Part shown: one piece after another, positions 26,449 through 35,087 of the stretch
Position numbering within the stretch: the stretch's first letter is position 1
Layout: the number at the start of each line of letters is the position of its first letter
Assembly (NCBI RefSeq): GCF_003788585.1
Contig: NZ_AYKG01000001.1
Location: forward strand, 208,409 to 272,408
Reading direction: 5' to 3'
Source: Salinisphaera japonica YTM-1
GTDB lineage: Bacteria; Pseudomonadota; Gammaproteobacteria; Nevskiales; Salinisphaeraceae
DNA length: 64,000 nt
Made by a program: the position numbers and the translations under genes
The notes under the pieces: model-generated
The model's input: the letters and a program-made list of their open reading frames with translations, nothing else
Told to the model about the DNA's origin: nothing
Database searches by the model: none

Positions 26449-28782
26449 TCAGGCGACACCGTCATCCGCGGCATGCTTGAGCGGCTCGCGGCCGATATAG
26501 TCCTCGAAGGCGATCGGCGCCGACAGGCAGCCATCGGGAATCGCAAAAGCCTCGACGTAGCCCAGCGCATCCGGCCGGATTTCATCGAGCAGCTTTATCC
26601 GTAGACGTCGTAGTGCCTTGCGTTTGGTGGGCTGAAAATAACCCTGGTCGAGATACCACGCCGAATCGGCATAGATCGTGTCAACGGCGGCCAACTGGCG
26701 CATGGTCTCCAGCGCGTCACGGGTGGGCCCGGCCTCGAGCGCGGCCACGCGTTTGGCAAAACAGACCGCGATATGATGCTCCATATCGGCCTTGGCGTAG
26801 GCCATCAGATGATCCTGAATATCCGTGAACGCGATGAACGGCTCCATGCCGTCGGTGATGCGCTTGCGGATACGGCGTGCGGCCGAGACCAGCATGTTGT
26901 GCGCCCGCAGTTTGAGCACCTCGAGATGAAAATCGGCATCCCGCAGGTGGTCTTCGTCGGTCTTGCGCTGAATGACCGGGTTGCCCTCGAGCAGTTCGGT
27001 GCGGGCCTTGCCGGCCAGCTCCTTGGCGATGGTGGCCACCAGATTCTGTTCAAAGCCCTTGGCATAGCTGGCCAGCTTGTTCTTGGCCAGCAGCTGCATG
27101 AGCACCGTGTTGTCGCCCTCGAATGTCGCGAACACATCGATATCGCGGCGCACGGTGGCGATCTGGTTCTCCGAGAGAAAACCCAGGCCACCACAACACT
27201 CGCGTGCCTGCTGGCAGGCATCGATCGCCTCCCACGAGGCCATTGATTTGAGCCCCGCGGCCAGCGTTTCGATATGCCGCGAGTCGGCCTCGGTCCGATT
27301 GCGGAACTGCTCGATCAGATCCTCGATCGCGAAATGCAGGGCATAGGTGTGGGCGATCTTTGGAAACAAACGCATCTGATGCGTTCGATAATCGAGAACC
27401 CGCAGCTCCTTGCCATCGTCGCCGCCGAACTGACGCCGCAACGCGCCGTAGCGGGTGGCGATGGTCAAAGCCTTCTTGGCTGCGGTGACGCAGGCCGAGG
27501 CCACGCTGATGCGCCCGCCCACGAGCGTGCCCAGCATCGTGAAGAACCGTTTGTTATCCGAGGCGATCGGGCTTTCGTAAGTGCCGTCCGGTTGTACCAC
27601 CGCGTAGCGATCAAGCAGGTTCTTGCGTGGAATACGAACCTGGTCGAAGTAAAGCCGGCCGTTATCGACGCCGACCAGGCCCATCTTGGGCCCGCAGTCC
27701 TCGATGCGCACGCCGGGCGCGGCCTGGCCGTCATCGGTACGAATCGGCACTACAAAGGCATGGACGCCATAGCTTTCGCCCCCGGTGTTGAGCTGGGCGA
27801 ACACGGTGGCCGCGTGGCCGTCGCGGGCCGCGTTGCCGATCCACTCCTTGCGTGCCGACATGGTGGGCGTATTGAGCACGAACTCTTGCGTGGCCGGATC
27901 GTAAGTCGCCGTGGTTTCCAGCTCCTGCACGTTCGAGCCGTGGCCGGATTCGGTCATGGCAAACCCGCCGAGCAGATCCAGCGAAGCGATATCGGGCAGA
28001 TAGGTCTTGTGGTGCTCGTCGTTGCCCAGAAAGATGATGCTGCCGCCGAACAGACCGAACTGCACGCCGAATTTCACCACCAGCGACAGATCGAACATGG
28101 CAAGCGCCATGAAGACATGGATGAAGCCGGCCATATTGCCCTGCCCGCCCACGCTTTCCGGCAGCGCCGAGGCCGCCATATCGCGATGCTCGGCCAAGTG
28201 TTGCAGCCAGCGCAGCACCCGCGCACGCGCGGCCTCGCTGGTTTCATCGTAGGCGTAGGCAAAGACATCGTGTTCCAGGATGTCACGAACCTGTTGCCAT
28301 TCATGGGCATAGTCGCCTTCAAGCACGGCCTGAACACGGGCCGGATTGAACCGCGACGGCTGCTCGTTGAACGACTGGCCGACCGGCTGGCCGGCATCCT
28401 GAAAGATCTCGGACGACACGCCCATGCCGCTGATGTTGCGCTCCTTGGCATAGCGCCCGACGGCATCCGTGACCTGTGTGCTGTCGGCGCCGTTCATGGC
28501 CGCTGACATGGCGGCCAACGAGGGCTGGCGATGACGCACCTGTTCGCGAATACGCCGGCGCAGCACCGAACATTCGGTGGCCGAAGGCGCAGCCTGTGGC
28601 GATAACCACTCGTCAAGCACGCGCGCGTCATCGCTGCCCAACGGGCCGATCGTCCCGGCCAGTTCGCGGATGCGCTGGCCTTCCTCGTTGGCGAGCGTGC
28701 CATCGGCCCAGGCAATATAGATCACCGGCAGCAGTGGCCGTAGGTGCTGGCTGTCGATCAGTGCATCAAGACGCTGGCTCAT
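26449..28782 (-). CDS. Acyl-CoA oxidase/dehydrogenase-family protein with N-terminal helical (TerB-like) extension
   Basis: The 777-residue protein has the acyl-CoA oxidase layout: FAMTESGHGSNVQELETTATY (about residue 290), WIGNAARDGHAATVFAQL, LVGGRISVASACVTAAKKAL, and the oxidase-type GGLGFLSENQIATVRRDIDV with FATFEGDNTVLMQLLAKNKL (about 540-575), then the C-terminal helical domains. It would oxidise acyl-CoA to trans-2-enoyl-CoA. Residues 1-100 are not part of the usual enzyme: LLPVIYIAWADGTLANEEGQ resembles the D-G-x3-E-E pattern of TerB-like domains. The start at 28782 gives MSQRLDALIDSQ; 20 upstream in-frame residues are less likely because they run over an inverted repeat. It is probably the first gene of its unit. 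Confidence 0.87.
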   Translation of the reverse strand: MSQRLDALIDSQHLRPLLPVIYIAWADGTLANEEGQRIRELAGTIGPLGSDDARVLDEWLSPQAAPSATECSVLRRRIREQVRHRQPSLAAMSAAMNGADSTQVTDAVGRYAKERNISGMGVSSEIFQDAGQPVGQSFNEQPSRFNPARVQAVLEGDYAHEWQQVRDILEHDVFAYAYDETSEAARARVLRWLQHLAEHRDMAASALPESVGGQGNMAGFIHVFMALAMFDLSLVVKFGVQFGLFGGSIIFLGNDEHHKTYLPDIASLDLLGGFAMTESGHGSNVQELETTATYDPATQEFVLNTPTMSARKEWIGNAARDGHAATVFAQLNTGGESYGVHAFVVPIRTDDGQAAPGVRIEDCGPKMGLVGVDNGRLYFDQVRIPRKNLLDRYAVVQPDGTYESPIASDNKRFFTMLGTLVGGRISVASACVTAAKKALTIATRYGALRRQFGGDDGKELRVLDYRTHQMRLFPKIAHTYALHFAIEDLIEQFRNRTEADSRHIETLAAGLKSMASWEAIDACQQARECCGGLGFLSENQIATVRRDIDVFATFEGDNTVLMQLLAKNKLASYAKGFEQNLVATIAKELAGKARTELLEGNPVIQRKTDEDHLRDADFHLEVLKLRAHNMLVSAARRIRKRITDGMEPFIAFTDIQDHLMAYAKADMEHHIAVCFAKRVAALEAGPTRDALETMRQLAAVDTIYADSAWYLDQGYFQPTKRKALRRLRIKLLDEIRPDALGYVEAFAIPDGCLSAPIAFEDYIGREPLKHAADDGVA

Positions 28783-28799
28783 GGCGGTTTTCCGATCCG

Positions 28800-28818
28800 A
28801 AAAGACATCTTGTCTTTT
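28800..28818. promoter_or_regulatory. Inverted repeat upstream of the acyl-CoA oxidase gene (candidate operator)
   Basis: AAAAGACA and TGTCTTTT are perfect reverse complements separated by TCT. The site ends 17 bp upstream of the start codon at 28782, in a position where a bound repressor would block transcription or translation. A TetR-type fatty-acid regulator is a plausible ligand; no regulator gene is adjacent, so this is inference. Confidence 0.6.
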
Positions 28819-28914
28819 GTACCAGAAATCCGCCGTGATCAATCCTTATCACGGCGCTTTTCATTGATCGGCCGTCGACGATTGAAAACATCGATCGACG
28901 GCCGGCACTCGCGG

Positions 28915-29391
28915 CTACTCGGTGCCGCTCAGAAAAAGCGCGCGCGCCTTGGCACCGATGCGCGCGCATAGACGGCGCGCGGTGTCGGCATCAGCATCTT
29001 CAAGCGTGAAGTGTCGATCCTGTGCGCTGGTCAGAATCCCGGTCTGGCCGTGGGTGAACTCGGCCTCGTGGGACAGCACCTCGCGTCCGCCCTGTGCCTC
29101 GATCAGCTCGTCGGCGGTTTTCTGCGCGGCGTTATCGGCCAACCCCTTGTCGTTGCAGTAGTCGAGCACGCCGGCGATGTTGGCCGGCGCGCCAAGATCG
29201 AAAGAGCCGGTCGCCAGCTGGCTCAGCAAGGCACTTCCGGCCGGGGCCGGGGCCACGGTTTCATCGGCCGAGGCCTGGGTGTCATTCGGATAATCAGTTT
29301 CGATCTTGTCCTGGGCAATACTTGTCGTGGTGCCGATAGCCAGTAGAGAAAGCGATGCCAGCACCGCCGCGACCGAGGAATTCAAAGACAT
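28915..29391 (-). CDS. DUF2501 (YjjA-like) secreted protein
   Basis: The 158-residue protein begins with a signal peptide (MSLNSSVAAVLASLSLLAIG, cleavage near SIA-QD). The mature part matches DUF2501: GSFDLGAPANIAGVLDYCND with a conserved Cys, a helical middle, and a second Cys in DTARRLCARIGAKARALFLSG. The two cysteines may form a disulfide in the periplasm. I start at 29391 because the signal peptide begins there; the longer frame (to 29508) is basic and lacks a signal. Function is unknown. Confidence 0.85.
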   Translation of the reverse strand: MSLNSSVAAVLASLSLLAIGTTTSIAQDKIETDYPNDTQASADETVAPAPAGSALLSQLATGSFDLGAPANIAGVLDYCNDKGLADNAAQKTADELIEAQGGREVLSHEAEFTHGQTGILTSAQDRHFTLEDADADTARRLCARIGAKARALFLSGTE

Positions 29392-29586
29392 TGATGAGGT
29401 CCTAAAGAAGTTGCCGGGCAAATGTTGTCTGACTGGATCTCGCCAGTGACAACGGTTGGCCTGCCTGAACGATCTGCGTGTCGTAACCGTCAGACGCGAC
29501 CGAATCATAACCCGGTATGATTTTGCTGATATACGATTTGTCTGCGCGTGTCGCAGCTGTGATTACCACCGTTTCGAAGGATTGCC

Positions 29587-30501
29587 ATGATCATCCCTAC
29601 CGTCCCTCGATTTAGACAGATCTTCGCCGACCTGTGGCGGCCGCTGACCGTCATGTTTCTCTGGGACGTGCTGGTAACCGTCATCTACTTTGCACAGCCC
29701 GAGCGTTATACCGATTTCCAGTCCTCTGCGCTATCGAAAACCACGCTTACCCTGTTCGGTACGGTCGTTGCGCTCTTTCTGGGCTTTCGATCCAATTCGG
29801 CCTACGCGCGCTGGTGGGAAGGCCGTATTCTTTGGGGGCTGATGATCAACGCCTCGCGCAACATCAACCGCTGCGCGCTGTCGTTTGTCGGTGCCGCGGA
29901 CGAGCGCGCGCGGGCGCTGCGGGATCGCATCATCATCAACCAGTGTGCCTATGTCCACGTGCTGCGCTGCCAGCTGCGTGGTACTGACCGGGAGGAGCCG
30001 GCACGGCGTCTGCTCGATAAAACCGATGCCGACCATGCGTTGAAGTTTACAAACGCAGCCAACGCCTTGATGAACGACTCGGCCATGGCCGTCGAAAACG
30101 CCCGTCGGGAGGGTTATATCGACACCATGCAGCAGAACCGTATCGAGGCCATATTCATCGATATCCTGGATTCTCAGGGCGGCATGGAGCGTATCAAGAA
30201 GACCCCGCTACCCATGCAATACCGCCTGTTTCCACAGCTTTTCGTGCGTGTGTTCTGTGTGTTTCTGCCGATTGGTATGGCTCCGTATCTGGGGATCTGG
30301 ACACCGATCGGCTCCTCACTGGTCGCGCTGATGTTCCTGGCGGCGCTGCGTATCGGCGACGATCTGGTCGATCCCTTCGCCAACACCCCGCACGATCTGC
30401 CGCTGCACGCGATGTGCACCACCATCGAGGTCGATCTCATGGAAGGCATCGGACGCAAACCACCGAAGATGCCCGAGCCCGTCCACGGCATTCTCTGGTA
30501 G
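29587..30501 (+). CDS. Bestrophin-family / UPF0187 membrane channel protein
   Basis: This 304-residue inner-membrane protein fits the bacterial bestrophin homologues (YneE type): WRPLTVMFLWDVLVTVIYFA, LFGTVVALFLGFRSNSAYAR followed by the conserved WWEGR, a helical cytoplasmic part with PLPMQYRLFPQLFVRVFCVF, and the C-terminal DPFANTPHDLPL, the typical bestrophin segment after the last helix. The family forms pentameric ion channels. A GAAGG ribosome site precedes the ATG. It ends 72 bp before the tRNA-Arg gene. Confidence 0.9.
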   Translation: MIIPTVPRFRQIFADLWRPLTVMFLWDVLVTVIYFAQPERYTDFQSSALSKTTLTLFGTVVALFLGFRSNSAYARWWEGRILWGLMINASRNINRCALSFVGAADERARALRDRIIINQCAYVHVLRCQLRGTDREEPARRLLDKTDADHALKFTNAANALMNDSAMAVENARREGYIDTMQQNRIEAIFIDILDSQGGMERIKKTPLPMQYRLFPQLFVRVFCVFLPIGMAPYLGIWTPIGSSLVALMFLAALRIGDDLVDPFANTPHDLPLHAMCTTIEVDLMEGIGRKPPKMPEPVHGILW

Positions 30502-30573
30502 TGGCTGCCCAAGGCCGGCGTGTCGACATCCAAGGGTGACGCACGCCCGCCGCTGGCATACACTACGCACCAC

Positions 30574-30650
30574 GCGCCCGTAGCTCAGCTGGATAGAGCA
30601 CCGGCCTTCGAAGCCGGGTGTCGCAGGTTCGAATCCTGCCGGGCGCACCA
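30574..30650 (+). tRNA. tRNA-Arg (anticodon TCG)
   Basis: The 77-nt gene folds into a full cloverleaf. The acceptor stem is GCGCCCG with CGGGCGC, the discriminator is A and CCA is encoded. The D-arm contains AGCTCAGCTGGATAGAGC, the anticodon stem-loop is CCGGC-CTTCGAA-GCCGG (anticodon TCG, reading CGA), and the T-arm is GCAGG-TTCGAAT-CCTGC. The tandem repeat array behind it reuses its last 19 nt. Confidence 0.98.
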
Positions 30651-31277
30651 ATACCTAGGCGCTCCTCTTGGCTTTCAGAGTTCTGGCGGCGTAATCGGAG
30701 CCCATTCGAACCTGCGACACAATCAGTAAGTCAGGTTCGACGGCTGCGCAACGCGCAGACGAACAGTACGGCAGTGCCGTACTGGCCCCGTAGGGGTGAG
30801 CGGCAAAGCCGCGAATAATCCTGCCGGGCGCACCATACACAGGATGCTTGTTCAGAGTTTTCGGAAGCTTGAAAGCTCGAACGAAGCCCCTTCGAACCTG
30901 CGACACAATCAACAAGTCAGGTTCGACAGCTGCGCAACGCGCAGATGAACAGTACGGCAACGCCGTACTGGCCCCGAAGGGGTGAGCGGCAAAGCCGCGA
31001 ATAATCCTGCCGGGCGCACCATCAGCAGGATGCTTGTTCAAAGTTTTCGGAAGCTTGAAAGCTCGAACGAAGCCCATTCGAACCTGCGACACGATCAACA
31101 AGTCAGGTTCGACGGCTGCGCAACGCGCAGACGAACAGTACGGCAACGCCGTACTGGCCCCGAAGGGGTGAGCGGCAAAGCCGCGAATAATCCTGCCGGG
31201 CACACCAATACTGAGATGGTCTTCTAAGCCTTCAGAATCCTGATGCCATGATCGGAGCCCATTCGAACCTGCGACAC
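30632..31277 (+). repeat. 186-bp tandem repeats carrying tRNA-Arg 3' ends and inverted T-arm copies
   Basis: The last 19 nt of the tRNA (30632-30650) recur at 30817-30835, 31003-31021 and, with one change, 31189-31207, a spacing of 185, 186 and 186 bp. Each unit starts with a variable 50-nt part. Next comes an inverted copy of the tRNA T-arm region (30704-30720, 30891-30906, 31076-31092 and 31261-31277). Four small hairpins with 3-nt loops then precede the next tRNA tail; in the third unit they are 31116-31130, 31138-31154, 31158-31168 and 31172-31184. A fourth unit is partial. Between units the loops vary (AAC/AGT; GAA/GTA) while the stems stay paired, which suggests a transcribed structured RNA. 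The array resembles the 178-bp repeats behind E. coli tyrT. Confidence 0.9.
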
Positions 31278-31390
31278 GATCACTTATTCAGGTGCCGTCG
31301 CCACCACGCCCGCGACACCTATTCCGTGCATGCACCGGCCGCCGATGTCATTAGTCAGCGCGCGATGCCCGGTGAGTATCACGTCACTGT

Positions 31391-31621
31391 TCAACGTGGA
31401 CGCTTCTGATCACGCCAGATTTTTGCCACGAGCGTTATGACCAGCGTCGCGCCCAACACTTCGATGATGGTCGTCACGATATAGCCAGCCGTGAGGTTAC
31501 CGCCCCGGGCAAGCCAGAAGATCGGGCTGAGCACGACGGCGAGCCCGATCGGCGTCCAGATCGTGAGCAGCCAGCGATCGGCCCAGGCGATAAGACCTGA
31601 GCGCGCTTTGGAATCAGACAT
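31391..31621 (-). CDS. Small two-helix membrane protein (76 aa, unknown)
   Basis: I do not recognise a named family. The protein has two hydrophobic stretches: WLLTIWTPIGLAVVLSPIFW and TTIIEVLGATLVITLVA. A soluble Gly-containing turn joins them, with a charged end (KIWRDQKRPR). It overlaps no other accepted gene and lies alone between the tRNA repeat array and a convergently oriented neighbour's promoter. Codon use is like its neighbours, so it is probably real. Confidence 0.55.
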   Translation of the reverse strand: MSDSKARSGLIAWADRWLLTIWTPIGLAVVLSPIFWLARGGNLTAGYIVTTIIEVLGATLVITLVAKIWRDQKRPR

Positions 31622-31773
31622 GATGCCTCACGGCACGTGTGGGTCGCTGGTTGAGTATACGTGCGCGGCCGAATCGGCTCCAGGCCGGCCGGCCAGCCTC
31701 AAGAATCGCCAATCCCTTGTTGGCAAATGGTTTTTCGCGCTCTAAACTGCACGTTTATACAAGATTCGCCGTC

Positions 31774-32508
31774 GTGGCTAATTTCCGTACGCATATCTCT
31801 GTCGCCGCCGGAATCGGCGCGGCCGCGACCAGTTATGGCTTGTATATCGGGCTGTGGCCGCTGGCGCATGCGCCCAGCCTTGTGTTGTTGACCGCGCTTG
31901 GCGGGGTCATGCCGGATATCGATGCCGATAAGTCGCGCTCGGTACGCTTGATCTTCACCGTGCTGGCGATCGTGGCCGCGTTCATCGCGCTGTCGATCGG
32001 CCGTGCCTATTTCTCGATGGCCGTCGTGCTATGCGTGGCACTTGGCCTGTATGTGGGCATTCGCGATGCCGTGAGTGTCATATTCCGGCTCACGACCCGT
32101 CATCGGGCAAGCTGGCATTCCCTGTTGGCCAGTGGCGGCATATCCGCAGCCACGGCGGCCTTGAGCTATCACTTCTTTGCCCAGGGCCCGCGGCTTGCAT
32201 GGATCGATGGCGGGGCGATGTGTCTGGGCATGTTGATCCATCTGGCACTGGACGAGTGTTTTTCGATCGATCTTGAGGGCGCGCGCCTGAAACGCTCGTT
32301 CGGCACCGCGCTCAAGTTTTTCGATTACCGGCGCCCGGTCGCCACCACGTTGATGGCCGGCGCGGTGGTCGCTCTGTGGCCGTGGTTGCCGCCCTGGCCC
32401 TATGCTTCGGACATGCCCGCAGCGCGCTGCATCAAGCCCGTGGCCGCGCAATCGACACCATCGCTTTCGGCTGACATCTTGTCGGTCTTTGCCCGCCAGA
32501 ATCCATGA
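31774..32508 (+). CDS. YdjM-like inner-membrane protein (metal-dependent hydrolase superfamily)
   Basis: From the GTG at 31774 the product has 244 residues and begins in FRTHISVAAGIGAAA. Family marks are LLTALGGVMPDIDADKS with the Asp pair and HRASWHSLLASGG, the likely metal-binding motif, placed between membrane helices. The longer frame (to 31639) lacks a ribosome site. E. coli YdjM is LexA-regulated; I see no LexA box here. It overlaps the next gene by 4 bp (ATGA), so the two form an operon. Confidence 0.8.
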   Translation: MANFRTHISVAAGIGAAATSYGLYIGLWPLAHAPSLVLLTALGGVMPDIDADKSRSVRLIFTVLAIVAAFIALSIGRAYFSMAVVLCVALGLYVGIRDAVSVIFRLTTRHRASWHSLLASGGISAATAALSYHFFAQGPRLAWIDGGAMCLGMLIHLALDECFSIDLEGARLKRSFGTALKFFDYRRPVATTLMAGAVVALWPWLPPWPYASDMPAARCIKPVAAQSTPSLSADILSVFARQNP

Positions 32509-32930
32509 CCACGCCAACGCTCATCGAAGCCGTGCCGGATATCGACACTTATCGTCGCCTACGCCGCGAGGCCGGCATGACCGATCGTGCCCCGCCCGCC
32601 GCCGCGGCCGGTCTGGCCGGCAGCCTGTACTGTGTGCTGGCATTCGTGGATAGCCGCGCGGTAGGCATGGCGCGGGTGATCGGTGACGGCGGCTGTTTCT
32701 TTCAGATCTGCGATGTTGCCGTTGTCGCGGCGCAACAACACTGCGGTATTGGCCATTTATTAATGGCGCGGCTGACACACTGGCTGGATGACAACGTCTG
32801 CGAAAGCGCGTTTGTCAGCCTCATGGCCGACGGCGAGTCGCATCATCTGTATACGCGCCACGGCTTCGAGTTCAGTGCGCCGGGGTCGCAGGGCATGGTC
32901 TATCCACGGCGTTACAGACGCCGCCAGTAG
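32505..32930 (+). CDS. GNAT-family N-acetyltransferase
   Basis: This 141-residue GNAT protein has the acetyl-CoA site near ICDVAVVAAQQHCGIGHLLM (motif A; Q/R-x-x-G-x-G is replaced by QQHCGIGH), the helix MARLTHWLDDN, and the C-terminal LYTRHGFEFSAP (motif B). YPRRYRRR closes the protein. The acceptor substrate is unknown. The start codon overlaps the stop of the YdjM-like gene. Confidence 0.85.
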   Translation: MTTPTLIEAVPDIDTYRRLRREAGMTDRAPPAAAAGLAGSLYCVLAFVDSRAVGMARVIGDGGCFFQICDVAVVAAQQHCGIGHLLMARLTHWLDDNVCESAFVSLMADGESHHLYTRHGFEFSAPGSQGMVYPRRYRRRQ

Positions 32931-33050
32931 CGCTTTTTTTGTATCATGCAGGGTTTGACGACGATCGCGGCTCGCCGGCTTTCGTTATCATGCGCCGCGC
33001 ACCGTATTCATGCCTAACCGGGCCCGCCCGGCCGACCGGAGACGCTCACA

Positions 33051-34145
33051 GTGGACACGCCTTCTTTCGATATCCGCCCGACGATCACGCCGACGGCGAC
33101 GAACGTGCGCGACGAGATTCTCTCGGCCCCGGGTTTCGGGCAGTACTTCACCGATCACATGGCGCACGTACGCTGGACGGCCGATGGCGGCTGGCACGGC
33201 GCCGAACTGCGCCCTTACGGGCCGTTGACGTTCGACCCGGCCTCGCCGGTCCTGCATTACGCCCAGGAGATATTCGAAGGCCTGAAAGCCTATCGACACG
33301 GCGACGGTTCGGTCTGGTGTTTTCGCCCCGAGCGTAACGCCGCACGCTTTCGCCAATCGGCCGACCGGCTGGCCCTGCCGCGCCTGGATGACGCAACGTT
33401 TATCGAATCGCTGCGAGTGCTGGTCGAAAAAGACGCCGCCTGGGTTCCCACGCCGCAGGATGCCAGCGAGGAGTGCAGCCTGTATCTGCGCCCGTTCATG
33501 ATCGCCAACGGTAAATTCCTGGGCGTGAAGCCAGCCACCGAGGTCGACTATTACCTGATCGCCTCGCCGGCGGCGTCTTACTTCAAGGGCGCAGGCAAGC
33601 CGGTCTCTATCTGGCTATCCGCGCACTACAACCGCGCAGCGCCAGGCGGCACAGGGTTCGCCAAGACCGGCGGCAACTATGCCTCATCGCTCGTGGCCCA
33701 GCAGGAAGCTATTGATCACGGCTGTGATCAGGTCGCCTTCCTGGACGCTGCCGAAAATAAATGGGTTGAAGAGCTGGGCGGCATGAACCTGTTCTTCGTC
33801 TATCGCGACGGGCGGCTGGTCACCCCGGCCCTGACCGGCACCATCCTGGAAGGTGTGACACGTGACTCGGTGCTCACGCTGGCCCCGGAGCTGGGGCTGA
33901 CCCCGGAAGAACGCGCGATCAGTATCGATGAATGGCGCGACGGCGTCGCCTCGGGCGAAATCGTGGAGGTATTTGCCTGTGGTACGGCAGCCGTGATCAC
34001 GAGTATCGGCCAGCTCGTCACAGAGAACGAAACCATTGAAAGCCCGGCCGGTAACGAGATCAGCCAGCGCCTGCGTACCCACCTGCTGGATATTCAGTAC
34101 GGCCGCGCGGCCGACACCCACGACTGGCTCACTCAGCTGGCGTGA
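33051..34145 (+). CDS. ilvE: Branched-chain amino acid aminotransferase
   Basis: This class IV PLP enzyme transfers the amino group between Leu/Ile/Val and their keto acids. The 364-residue form matches the longer BCAT type: HYAQEIFEGLKAYRHGDGS, SLYLRPFMIANGKFLGVKP, the lysine in FAKTGGNYASSLVAQQEA (about residue 205), ELGGMNLFFVYRDG and GTAAVITSIGQL. The start is GTG at 33051 with CGGAG upstream. It is a single gene between a GNAT gene and a convergent solute-binding protein gene. Confidence 0.94.
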   Translation: MDTPSFDIRPTITPTATNVRDEILSAPGFGQYFTDHMAHVRWTADGGWHGAELRPYGPLTFDPASPVLHYAQEIFEGLKAYRHGDGSVWCFRPERNAARFRQSADRLALPRLDDATFIESLRVLVEKDAAWVPTPQDASEECSLYLRPFMIANGKFLGVKPATEVDYYLIASPAASYFKGAGKPVSIWLSAHYNRAAPGGTGFAKTGGNYASSLVAQQEAIDHGCDQVAFLDAAENKWVEELGGMNLFFVYRDGRLVTPALTGTILEGVTRDSVLTLAPELGLTPEERAISIDEWRDGVASGEIVEVFACGTAAVITSIGQLVTENETIESPAGNEISQRLRTHLLDIQYGRAADTHDWLTQLA

Positions 34146-34170
34146 TCGCCACCGAGCCGGCCGGCCCGAG

Positions 34171-34950
34171 CTATGGCCTGGCCGGCTCGGTCTCGATCCA
34201 GCGGGCAGCCAGTGCGTCGTAAGCCGGGCTGCTGCGGAACTCGGTGAGTGCCGCGCCGAGCTTCTCGGCGAGCTGGATCTCATCTTTTCGCAGCGCAATT
34301 CCCATGCCCTGATCAATCGGTTGGGCCGGCGCAATCGTGCGATAACGTGCTGTCGATGTATTGAACATGTGCTGGCCGACGACGCGGGTAACGAACGCGC
34401 CGTCCAGGCGATGCGCGTCGAGATCGAACTGTATATCCATGACCGAGCGATAGCGTTTGATATCGGCGACCTCGCCATAGGTCTGGGTAACATATCGATC
34501 ATGGACGGTGCCGCGCTGTACGCCGATTGCGCGACCGGACAGGGTTTCCGGCGCGATACGGTCGATGCCACCGGCGACCGGCACGAACCAGGCCGAGGCC
34601 AGCTGAAGATACGGCCCCACGATACGAAACCGGCGCAGGCGCTCCGGCGTGATAGCCATCGCCGACAGGATCACGTCGTACTTACGCGCCATCAAGCCCG
34701 CCACGATACCGTCCCAGGCCTGCACGACCCATTGGCACTCGAGCTCGGCGATTCGGCATAGGGCATCGCCGAGCGCGATGTCGAATCCTTCCAGACGGCC
34801 GTCAGGGCGTTCGAATTCCATCGGGGCATACGGCAGATCCAACGCAATGCGCACCGTTCGTGTTTCGTCGTCAGCCGACGCCGTGCCGAGGTTGAGTAGG
34901 CCCAAAACGGGAATGAGCCAACGCAGTCTAAAACGATATCGTTTCTTCAT
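34171..34950 (-). CDS. Family-3 periplasmic solute-binding protein (amino acid type)
   Basis: The 259-residue protein begins MKKRYRFRLRWLIPVLGLL with cleavage near TASA-DD. The fold is the amino-acid-binding family 3: LEGFDIALGDALCRIAELEC, VAGLMARKYDVILSAMAITP, GRAIGVQRGTVHDRYV, and the C-terminal IALRKDEIQLAEKLGAALTE. No ABC permease or ATPase gene is nearby, so it may serve a distant transporter or act as a sensor. The start at 34950 is chosen because the signal peptide begins there. Confidence 0.86.
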   Translation of the reverse strand: MKKRYRFRLRWLIPVLGLLNLGTASADDETRTVRIALDLPYAPMEFERPDGRLEGFDIALGDALCRIAELECQWVVQAWDGIVAGLMARKYDVILSAMAITPERLRRFRIVGPYLQLASAWFVPVAGGIDRIAPETLSGRAIGVQRGTVHDRYVTQTYGEVADIKRYRSVMDIQFDLDAHRLDGAFVTRVVGQHMFNTSTARYRTIAPAQPIDQGMGIALRKDEIQLAEKLGAALTEFRSSPAYDALAARWIETEPARP

Positions 34951-35087
34951 TCTTGCAGCGTGACTTATCCCGCCAAAGGAAATCAATATTACCGTTTCAG
35001 GGCTCGGGTTGGTATCACGTGATGCAACATCACGCTGCCTTGGCAGCTGTATATTTGGCGTACTGCCCGCCACCGGACCACGCTTAA

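Noticed and set aside
30316..30651. 111-residue minus-strand frame starting MVRPAGFEPATPGFEG
   Set aside because: It is antisense to the tRNA-Arg gene and the bestrophin gene; this kind of N-terminus is a well-known false protein produced by tRNA antisense.
30655..31203. 182-residue minus-strand frame with 62-residue repeats
   Set aside because: It exists because the 186-bp tRNA-linked repeat is divisible by three; its repeats are translations of the antisense of structured RNA and it has no ribosome site.
30632..31277. Regular repeats considered as a CRISPR array
   Set aside because: Units are 186 bp and nearly identical along their length, with no short repeat/unique spacer pattern and no cas genes.
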